Positions 57,977 to 64,000 of a stretch of 64,000 bases of DNA are shown piece by piece. This stretch comes from Acinetobacter rudis (GTDB taxonomy: Bacteria > Pseudomonadota > Gammaproteobacteria > Pseudomonadales > Moraxellaceae), in assembly GCF_031157835.1 (NCBI RefSeq), contig NZ_JAVIDR010000013.1:17948-81947 (forward strand). Reading direction: 5' to 3'. The position numbers and the translations under genes are program-made. The notes under the pieces are model-generated. The model ran no database searches, was not told the DNA's origin, and saw nothing but the letters and a program-made list of their open reading frames with translations. Each line of letters starts with the position of its first letter. Positions within the stretch are counted from its first letter, which is position 1.

Positions 57977-58185
57977 AGCGCCTTCCTTTAACAATCCATT
58001 TTCTAAATTGATGTTCAAATTATATAAAGGACTTTTAATTTATAAAATTGATTTATTCACATATAATTCATCATTAAAATTGATATAAATTGATGATTTT
58101 TTTTTGAGTAAAAACAGAACAACAAGACGAAATTATGAGATTATGGCAGAATACTCCTTTTAAATGTTAAGCCGATTTTGAAATC

Positions 58186-59187
58186 ATGAAGCTGTTGCGC
58201 TTAAATGCTTTATCTCCAAATCTAAAATTACCTGCTACTGCGGTGACCATAGGCAATTTTGATGGCGTTCATCTTGGACATCAGGCCATGATTTCGCAGC
58301 TTAAAAATATTGCAGAACCCCTTCAACTCAAGACATTAGTGATTGTTTTTGAACCACAACCGCTTGAATTTTTTAAAGGTGCTGAAGCACCACCACGTAT
58401 TAGTTCACTCAGAGAAAAAGTTGAATATCTGACAGAACTAGGTGTTGACTACATTGCAATTGCCAAATTTAATAATGATTTTCGTAGTCTCAGCGCACAT
58501 GCTTTTGCCGATTTATTAAAAAATCAACTAAATACACAAAACCTTGTCTTAGGTGACGACTTCCATTTTGGTAAAGATCGTCAAGGGAATAGTCAATTTT
58601 TAAAAGACTATGGTTTTCAAGTTACTAATTTACCTACAATTGAACATTTAGGTGAGCGTGTTAGCTCTACCCGTATTCGACAGGTTTTAGCATCTGGCGA
58701 TTTAGCTTTAGCCGCACAATTATTAGGTCGACCTTATAGTATGATTGGTCGAGTACAATATGGTGATCAAATTGGCCGTACACTAAACTTCCCGACAATC
58801 AATGTTGCAGTTAATCGTCATAAGCCTTGTCTTAAAGGAATTTATGCGGTTGAAGTTATTTGTGAAACTCAATCACTAAGCACTAAAGTTGTCACCGATC
58901 AACCGAATAAACCGGGTATTGCGGGCTATCAAGCTCATGCCTTATTCGGTGCGGCTAATGTGGGAACCCGCCCTGCAATCAAACAACATCAGCCAGAATG
59001 GCGATTAGAAGTTCACTTTCCTGAAGTTTCTGCTAATCTGTATGGCTTATTAATGCGGGTAAGATTCCTCCACCATTTACATGGTGAACGTAATTATCCG
59101 TCTCTTGAGGCGCTTCAAGAAGGTATAGACAATGATGTCTTAGAATTGCTCGAATATAGACGCAATACATCAGAATCACCTTTTTAA
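58186..59187 (+). CDS. ribF: Bifunctional riboflavin kinase / FAD synthetase
   Basis: 333 residues. N-terminal FAD synthetase (nucleotidyltransferase) domain: VTIGNFDGVHLGHQAMI and the STRIRQVLASGDL motif; C-terminal riboflavin kinase: GRVQYGDQIGRTLNFPTIN (kinase PTAN-like motif) and GVDYIAIAKF. It makes FMN and FAD. First gene of the ribF-ileS-lspA-fkpB cluster, usual in gammaproteobacteria. Confidence 0.96.
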   Translation: MKLLRLNALSPNLKLPATAVTIGNFDGVHLGHQAMISQLKNIAEPLQLKTLVIVFEPQPLEFFKGAEAPPRISSLREKVEYLTELGVDYIAIAKFNNDFRSLSAHAFADLLKNQLNTQNLVLGDDFHFGKDRQGNSQFLKDYGFQVTNLPTIEHLGERVSSTRIRQVLASGDLALAAQLLGRPYSMIGRVQYGDQIGRTLNFPTINVAVNRHKPCLKGIYAVEVICETQSLSTKVVTDQPNKPGIAGYQAHALFGAANVGTRPAIKQHQPEWRLEVHFPEVSANLYGLLMRVRFLHHLHGERNYPSLEALQEGIDNDVLELLEYRRNTSESPF

Positions 59188-59251
59188 TTTAAATTTACTG
59201 TAAAACAACGTGTCAGCACAGCGGCTGATAAAAACTTGGATGACATCTTGC

Positions 59252-62089
59252 ATGAGCGATAAGCAAACTTCTGAAAATGTAGTGGACTACAAAGCCACCC
59301 TGAACCTCCCAGGTACTGAATTTGCCATGAAAGCAAATCTCGCAGTACGTGAAGAGAAATGGATCGAACAGTGGTATGCCGACAACATTTATCAGCAGAT
59401 TCGTGAATCGCGAATTGGTAAGAAAAAATATGTCCTACATGACGGCCCTCCATATGCAAACGGTACACTTCACTTAGGTCATGTGGTTAACAAAGTTCTC
59501 AAAGATATTATTGTAAAAAGTAAAACTTTAGATGGTTTTGATGCTCCGTATGTACCTGGCTGGGACTGCCATGGCTTGCCTATTGAACTAAAAGTTGAAG
59601 AAAAAGTTGGTAAAGTTGGTGTCAATATTGATGCCTCAAGTTTCCGTAAAGCATGTCGTGAATACGCTCTCACTCAAATTGACATCCAGAAAAAAGATTT
59701 TATTCGTATGGGTGTTGTAGGAGATTGGGACAATCCGTATCTCACAATGAACTTCAAACAAGAAGCAGACATCGTTCGTACTTTAGGCGCAATCCAAAAA
59801 GCAGGACATATTCAACCAGGTCTAAAACCAGTGAACTGGTGTATGGACTGCGGTTCTGCACTTGCTGAAGCTGAAGTCGAATATGAAGATAAAAAATCAG
59901 ATGCAATTGACGTTGGCTTTAGTGTTGTTGACCTTGAGGAACTCTCAAGCCGTCTTGGGATAAAAGTAGATACAGCAACTGATGTTGTTATTTGGACCAC
60001 AACCCCTTGGACACTCGCTGCTAACCAAGCTGTGAGTTTCCATGCCGAACTTGAGTATCAATTGGTTCAGGTGCAAGCTGAACATGGGGTATACAACCTT
60101 ATTTTAGCCAAAGACCTAGTTGCCTCTGCATGTGAACGTTATAAATTAGAATCTTTCACGGTCTTGGCAGAATTTGCAGGTCAAGCATTAGAGAACCTCA
60201 GCTTACAACACCCATTAATTGCAGAACGACATGTTCCTGCCATTTTAGGTGAACATGTTACAGCCACAAGTGGTACAGGTGCGGTACACACAGCACCAGG
60301 TCATGGTGTAGACGACTATAAAGTTGGTTTACTCTATCAACTTGCTGTAGACAATCCGGTTGGTGGCAATGGTGTTTATCTCCCTTCATCACCACTTTTT
60401 GCTGGTGTACATATTTATAAGGCCAACCCACAAGTTATTGAGGCATTACGTGCCGTAAATAAATTATGGGCTCACCAAGTTATCGTACATAGTTACCCAC
60501 ACTGCTGGCGTCATAAAACACCAATTATTTTCCGTGCTACACCACAATGGTTTATTAGCATGGATGCTCAAAACTTAAGACAGCAAGCTTTACATGCAAT
60601 CGAAAATGACATCCAATTCGTTCCTGATTGGGGTAAAAACCGAATTGAGTCAATGATTGATGGTCGTCCTGACTGGTGTATCTCACGTCAAAGAACTTGG
60701 GGTGTTCCTATTCCATTCTTTGTACATAAAGATAGTAATGAGTTACACCCACGTACATCTGAATTACTAGAAGAAGTCGCTCAACTGATTGAAGTTGAAG
60801 GTATCGATGCTTGGTATAATCGTGAAGCGAAAGACTTCTTAGGTGATGATGCTGAACACTATAATTGTGTACGTGACACACTTGATGTTTGGTTTGACTC
60901 TGGGACTACACACTATGCAGTGTTACAACAACGTCCAGAACTACAAGCACCAGCAGATCTTTATCTTGAAGGCTCAGATCAACACCGTGGTTGGTTCCAA
61001 TCTTCTCTGCTTACCTCAGTAGCTATTAGTGGTAAAGCACCTTATAAAGCGCTCTTAACACACGGCTTTACTGTAGATGAAAAAGGAAGAAAGTTGTCTA
61101 AATCATTGGGCAACTTTATTCCATTAGATGACATCATTAAACAATTAGGTGCTGATGGTCTACGTCTCTATGTTGCTTCAAGTGACTACCGTTATGAAAT
61201 TGCAGCAAGCAAGGAAATCTTTAGCCGTGTAAGTGACAGCTATCGACGTATTCGTAATACATTACGTTTCTTACTTGCCAATCTTAATGGTTTTAAACCG
61301 AGTACAGATGCGCTTAAAGTTGATGAACTCATTGCATTAGATCAATATATTCTTCAACGTGCCAACGAAGTACAAAAGACAATTCAAGCAGCTTATGCTG
61401 ACATGAATTTCCACCAAGTGTGTAGTGCTTTAACTGGGTTCTGTATCAATGACTTAGGTGGTTTCTATCTAGATATCATTAAAGATCGTCAATATACAAG
61501 TAAAGCTGATTCACAAGCGCGTCATTCGGCACAAACTGCACTGTATCATATCGTTCAAGCATTTGTACGTTGGATGAGCCCTATTCTAAGTTTCACAGCA
61601 CAAGAAGCATGGCCGTTAATTCCTGAACAAGATCAAGCTTATGTCTTTACTGCTGAATGGTATGATATTCCAGTTGCCTCACAAGAGAATCTTCTCTCAG
61701 AAGCAGATTGGCAAACATTGATTCAAGTAAAATCAGCAATTAACAAACAAATCGAAGCTGCACGTAATGCTAAGATTATTGGTAGTAACTTGTCTGCTAA
61801 AGTAGAACTATGGGCTAGCCCAGAACTACAAAAAGTACTTAATCAATTGGGCGATGAACTTCGCTTCGTACTCATTACTTCTATCGCAGTTGTTTATGAT
61901 GCAGCTAATGAAGGTGAAGCAACAGATCTCGAAGGTTTACGCGTTCGTGTCTCTGCTGCTGAAGGTGAAAAGTGTGTACGTTGCTGGCATGTCCTTCCTG
62001 ACGTCAATAGCCATGCTACACACCCTGGTCTATGCGGACGTTGTATTATAAACGTCACTGGCAGTGGCGAAGTGAGAAAATATGCCTAA
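59252..62089 (+). CDS. ileS: Isoleucyl-tRNA synthetase
   Basis: 945 residues from the ATG at 59252, the usual Acinetobacter length; an upstream in-frame start would add 14 residues. HIGH motif YANGTLHLGH at 68-77, editing domain, KMSKS motif GRKLSKSLGN, anticodon-binding domain and C-terminal zinc cysteines (CVRCWHV ... CGRC). It charges tRNA-Ile. Overlaps lspA by 8 bases. Confidence 0.97.
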   Translation: MSDKQTSENVVDYKATLNLPGTEFAMKANLAVREEKWIEQWYADNIYQQIRESRIGKKKYVLHDGPPYANGTLHLGHVVNKVLKDIIVKSKTLDGFDAPYVPGWDCHGLPIELKVEEKVGKVGVNIDASSFRKACREYALTQIDIQKKDFIRMGVVGDWDNPYLTMNFKQEADIVRTLGAIQKAGHIQPGLKPVNWCMDCGSALAEAEVEYEDKKSDAIDVGFSVVDLEELSSRLGIKVDTATDVVIWTTTPWTLAANQAVSFHAELEYQLVQVQAEHGVYNLILAKDLVASACERYKLESFTVLAEFAGQALENLSLQHPLIAERHVPAILGEHVTATSGTGAVHTAPGHGVDDYKVGLLYQLAVDNPVGGNGVYLPSSPLFAGVHIYKANPQVIEALRAVNKLWAHQVIVHSYPHCWRHKTPIIFRATPQWFISMDAQNLRQQALHAIENDIQFVPDWGKNRIESMIDGRPDWCISRQRTWGVPIPFFVHKDSNELHPRTSELLEEVAQLIEVEGIDAWYNREAKDFLGDDAEHYNCVRDTLDVWFDSGTTHYAVLQQRPELQAPADLYLEGSDQHRGWFQSSLLTSVAISGKAPYKALLTHGFTVDEKGRKLSKSLGNFIPLDDIIKQLGADGLRLYVASSDYRYEIAASKEIFSRVSDSYRRIRNTLRFLLANLNGFKPSTDALKVDELIALDQYILQRANEVQKTIQAAYADMNFHQVCSALTGFCINDLGGFYLDIIKDRQYTSKADSQARHSAQTALYHIVQAFVRWMSPILSFTAQEAWPLIPEQDQAYVFTAEWYDIPVASQENLLSEADWQTLIQVKSAINKQIEAARNAKIIGSNLSAKVELWASPELQKVLNQLGDELRFVLITSIAVVYDAANEGEATDLEGLRVRVSAAEGEKCVRCWHVLPDVNSHATHPGLCGRCIINVTGSGEVRKYA

Positions 62090-62621
62090 CCCTCAAAATA
62101 AAAAGGGCTTATTTCAATTTTATCCTCGTAACATTATGTGGCTTGGACTTTCAGTCCTTGCCATCATTTTGGATCAGTGGACTAAATCGATTGCCAGCAC
62201 ACATTTAATTTATGCCCAGTCTGTAGATGTCTTACCATTTTTAAATTGGACTTTGCTGCATAATTATGGTGCTGCCTTTAGTATGCTTTCTGATGCTGGT
62301 GGCTGGCAACGATACTTCTTTACTTCCCTAGCTGCAGGGGTTTCTGTTGTTTTTGTTTTTTGGCTCATGCGTATGCCAAAAAATACCTTCATCTTACCTG
62401 CTGCGATTGCCCTAATTTTAGGTGGTGCTGTTGGCAACCTAATTGACCGTATAACCCTAGGGTATGTTGTTGATTTTATACACGTATACTACCAACAACA
62501 CAATTTTCCAGCATTTAATCTTGCGGATAGTGCGATTACCCTCGGTACCATTTTATTGTTAGTGGATACTTTCTTCTTAGAAAAGAAACGTGTTCAAAAT
62601 GCGGAAAAAAAACATGACTGA
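62082..62621 (+). CDS. lspA: Prolipoprotein signal peptidase
   Basis: 179 residues, four membrane segments. Catalytic Asp residues are in GGAVGNLIDRITLGYVVDF and NLADSAITLG; NYGAAFSML is also conserved. It cleaves the signal peptides of lipoproteins such as those in this window. Confidence 0.96.
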   Translation: MPNPQNKKGLFQFYPRNIMWLGLSVLAIILDQWTKSIASTHLIYAQSVDVLPFLNWTLLHNYGAAFSMLSDAGGWQRYFFTSLAAGVSVVFVFWLMRMPKNTFILPAAIALILGGAVGNLIDRITLGYVVDFIHVYYQQHNFPAFNLADSAITLGTILLLVDTFFLEKKRVQNAEKKHD

Positions 62622-63096
62622 TATTGTCTACCCTAACGAGGAAATTCGCATCAGCAATGGTGCTCAAGTTGATTTACACTTCTCAGTTTCCATTGAAAAT
62701 GGTGTAGAGATTGATAATACACGTGGTCGAGAAAACCCTGTCAGTCTAGTCATTGGTGATGGGAGCTTGCTCCCTGGCTTTGAGAAAGCGTTATTTGGAT
62801 TACGTGCAGGTGATCGTCGTACAGTGAGTCTGCCACCAGAAGATGCCTTTGGGCCTTGGAATCCTGAAAACATTCAACGTTTTGATACTGTCAAGTTTGA
62901 GCAAACACCTGTTGTTGGTCATATGATTGAATTTGAAGATAAAGCCAAAACTAGTTTATTTGGAGTTGTTCAATCTGTTAATGATGACATTACGGAAGTT
63001 GATTTCAACCACCCTCTAGCGGGCAAAAATATTACCTTTGAGGTCGAAATCTTTAAAGTGACTCCTGCTGGACAACAAGGCATTAAACTAATGTAA
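62614..63096 (+). CDS. fkpB: FKBP-type peptidyl-prolyl isomerase (SlpA/FkpB)
   Basis: 160 residues from the ATG at 62614 (overlaps lspA by 8 bases). SlyD-like FKBP fold: VDLHFSVSIENGVEIDNT, LVIGDGSLLPGFEKALFGLRAGDRRTVSLPPEDAFG and DFNHPLAGKNITFEVEI. It is the FkpB type that commonly follows lspA. Confidence 0.93.
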   Translation: MTDIVYPNEEIRISNGAQVDLHFSVSIENGVEIDNTRGRENPVSLVIGDGSLLPGFEKALFGLRAGDRRTVSLPPEDAFGPWNPENIQRFDTVKFEQTPVVGHMIEFEDKAKTSLFGVVQSVNDDITEVDFNHPLAGKNITFEVEIFKVTPAGQQGIKLM

Positions 63097-63117
63097 ATCA
63101 TATAGTTATTTTATAAT

Positions 63118-63140
63118 AAAGCTCCTTCGGGAGCTTTTTT
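63118..63140 (+). terminator. Terminator of the ribF-ileS-lspA-fkpB cluster
   Basis: AAAGCTCC-ttc-GGGAGCTTTTTT, 21 bases after the fkpB stop. Confidence 0.93.
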
Positions 63141-63290
63141 ATATCGAGTAAAAATATTTTTTGTACGTAATTACCTACAAGATAAACCGTTTATAGCGGA
63201 TAGATTCATTTAACACAATTTACTATTCTTAACACATCAGGAAACAGGAAGTTTCCAAACAAAAATAATAATAAAAGAGATAGGACAAGG

Positions 63291-63335
63291 ATGCAAAAGC
63301 ATAAACAGGATGTTTATCGCTATGATCAAATATAA
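63291..63335 (+). CDS. Possible 14-residue peptide or small RNA with its own terminator
   Basis: ATG at 63291 follows AGGACAAGG; the frame reads MQKHKQDVYRYDQI and stops at TAA 63333-63335. The stop abuts a strong rho-independent hairpin. That compact order (ribosome site, tiny frame, terminator) suggests a short transcript. It may code a micro-protein, or the RNA itself may be the product. Chance cannot be excluded. Confidence 0.35.
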   Translation: MQKHKQDVYRYDQI

Positions 63336-63367
63336 AAAGGTCTCATCAGGATGATGAGGCCTTTTTT
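63336..63367 (+). terminator. Terminator after the 14-codon frame
   Basis: AAAAGGTCTCATC-aggat-GATGAGGCCTTTTTT: 13-bp stem with one G-U pair and a six-T tail. Confidence 0.88.
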
Positions 63368-63510
63368 AATATGTGCATATGATCTATTGTTCTTTAATTG
63401 AACATTGCCATTTTTCAATACGAGAGTATTTATTCCAAGACATTCACAATCCATCAAAATAATCAGCATCAACTTACATATACTTAAAGTAAGATTGATC
63501 AATATATTTT

Positions 63511-63875
63511 TTATCTCATATTTTCAAGCTGAGCCATAATAGATTGTGCTTTTTGTTTTCCTTGCTGCCGTTGTGATTCATTTAAAATTACATCAAAATT
63601 TTTTTAGATTTAACTTTGCCTGAGTATTATTTTGTTGAGATGCTAAGGAAATCCATGCATAAGCTAAAATATAATCTTGCTGTACCCCAGCCCCTTGTGC
63701 ATATAGCAGCCCAATTTCATTATAAGCTGGAACATAAAATTGTTGAGCAGCCTTCAAATACCATTGATAGGCTATTTTAAAATTTTGTTGAACATATGCA
63801 CCTGTTCTATATCTTTGCCCTAAATTTAATTGTGAATGAGAATCCCCTGCACGGGCAGCTCTATATTCATATTTT
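63511..63875 (-). pseudogene. Decayed Sel1-repeat protein gene
   Basis: On the minus strand a frame encodes Sel1-like repeats (AARAGDSHSQLNLGQRYRTG, AYQWYLKAAQQFYVPAYNEI, YAQGAGVQQDYILAYAWISL) and stops at NLKKF. The natural C-terminus continues in another frame, DVILNESQRQQGKQKAQSI..., to a TAA at 63511-63513. The shift lies at the A7/T4 run at 63595-63605. No in-frame start codon exists between the rRNA terminator and the repeats. It therefore looks like a 5'-deleted, frameshifted remnant; a sequencing error in the homopolymer would repair only the second defect. Confidence 0.72.
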
Positions 63876-63905
63876 CTAGGAAGATATTTTCCCCCGATAA
63901 AAAAA

Positions 63906-63933
63906 AATCCCCCAGCATTTAAACTGGGGGATT
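63906..63933 (-). terminator. Terminator of the rRNA operon
   Basis: AATCCCCCAG-catttaaa-CTGGGGGATT with a run of T on the minus strand, just after the 5S rRNA end. Confidence 0.9.
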
Positions 63934-63945
63934 TTAGAATAATGA

Positions 63946-64000
63946 GCTGGCGATGACTTACTCTCACATGGGTAACCCCACACTACCATCAGCGCGAAGA
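63946..64000 (-). rRNA. rrf: 5S ribosomal RNA, 3' part only
   Basis: The complement reads GGTAGTGTGGGGTTACCCATGTGAGAGTAAGTCATCGCCAG, the conserved 3' half of gammaproteobacterial 5S rRNA. The rest of the gene and the rRNA operon lie beyond the right edge. Confidence 0.93.

Larger units (their letters stand above)
63097..63510. other. Intergenic region between fkpB and the Sel1 remnant
   Basis: Holds the fkpB terminator, a stem GGAAAC-aggaa-GTTTCC at 63240-63256, a 14-codon frame with a ribosome site and a second strong terminator (listed separately). The remaining 140 bases (63369-63510) show no further gene. Confidence 0.6.

Noticed and set aside
63595..63605. Programmed frameshift in the Sel1 gene
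   Set aside because: The required shift is +1 rather than the -1 expected from a run of A, and the gene also lacks a start, so decay or sequencing error is simpler.
1..64000. CRISPR arrays, tRNA genes, insertion sequences, prophage
   Set aside because: No regularly spaced repeats, tRNA-like clover structure, transposase or phage structural genes were recognised while reading both strands; a tRNA scan and transposase search could still change this.

Overview
The window reads as a chromosomal segment of an Acinetobacter species: AT-rich DNA with Acinetobacter-like proteins throughout, and the typical Moraxellaceae order wza-wzb-wzc / fkpA / fklB-like / murJ / ampD / nadC beside a capsule (K) locus that ends in galU-ugd-pgi-galE-pgm. 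In A. baumannii the pgm end of the K locus normally abuts the lactate (lldP) operon. Here pgm is followed by an NAD-type malic enzyme gene and argS, which suggests a species outside the A. baumannii complex (inference).

Left end (1-8.8 kb): a serine-recombinase-like gene runs off the left edge and lacks the catalytic serine. About 1.45 kb of very AT-rich DNA without a convincing gene follows. Next come three exported-protein genes in one orientation (outer-membrane-type protein, Ntn-hydrolase of the choloylglycine hydrolase / penicillin V acylase family, small lipoprotein), then SPOR-protein/argS on the minus strand and maeA on the plus strand.

Capsule locus (8.9-34.8 kb): pgm points toward the locus. 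A long minus-strand operon then runs from 30.3 down to 10.3 kb: a FemAB/GNAT-like gene, a TviB/Gna-type UDP-HexNAc dehydrogenase, rmlB-rmlA-fdtA-fdtC-fdtB (a dTDP-3-acetamido-3,6-dideoxyhexose pathway), wzx, five glycosyltransferases with wzy among them, an initiating sugar-phosphate transferase, galU, ugd, pgi and galE. The export genes wza-wzb-wzc are divergent, across an ~800 bp AT-rich control region. One initiating transferase plus five glycosyltransferases suggests a repeat unit of up to six sugars.

Right of the capsule (35-63 kb) is mostly core Acinetobacter gene content: two periplasmic FKBP isomerases, murJ, ampD, nadC, an LTA-synthase-like membrane sulfatase, a Tat-exported phospholipase C with a tiny lipoprotein gene just upstream, a LysR/MFS/NTF2-like cluster, rph, a FabR-like TetR regulator, dsbA, ubiG-gph-yciK, two RcnB-like periplasmic proteins, argA, a RutR-like TetR regulator, an MTA/SAH-nucleosidase-like gene, a TehA/SLAC1-family transporter, and ribF-ileS-lspA-fkpB. 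The right end holds a possible 14-codon ORF with its own terminator, a decayed Sel1-repeat gene, and the terminator and 3' end of a 5S rRNA, i.e. the end of an rRNA operon on the minus strand.

No CRISPR array, intact insertion sequence, prophage or tRNA was seen. The most notable non-textbook items are the Ser-to-Asp recombinase-like protein, the three-gene exported hydrolase cluster, the 41-residue lipoprotein beside plc, the small ORF/transcript at 63.3 kb, the nested inverted repeats behind argA, and the combination of sugar-pathway genes in the capsule locus.
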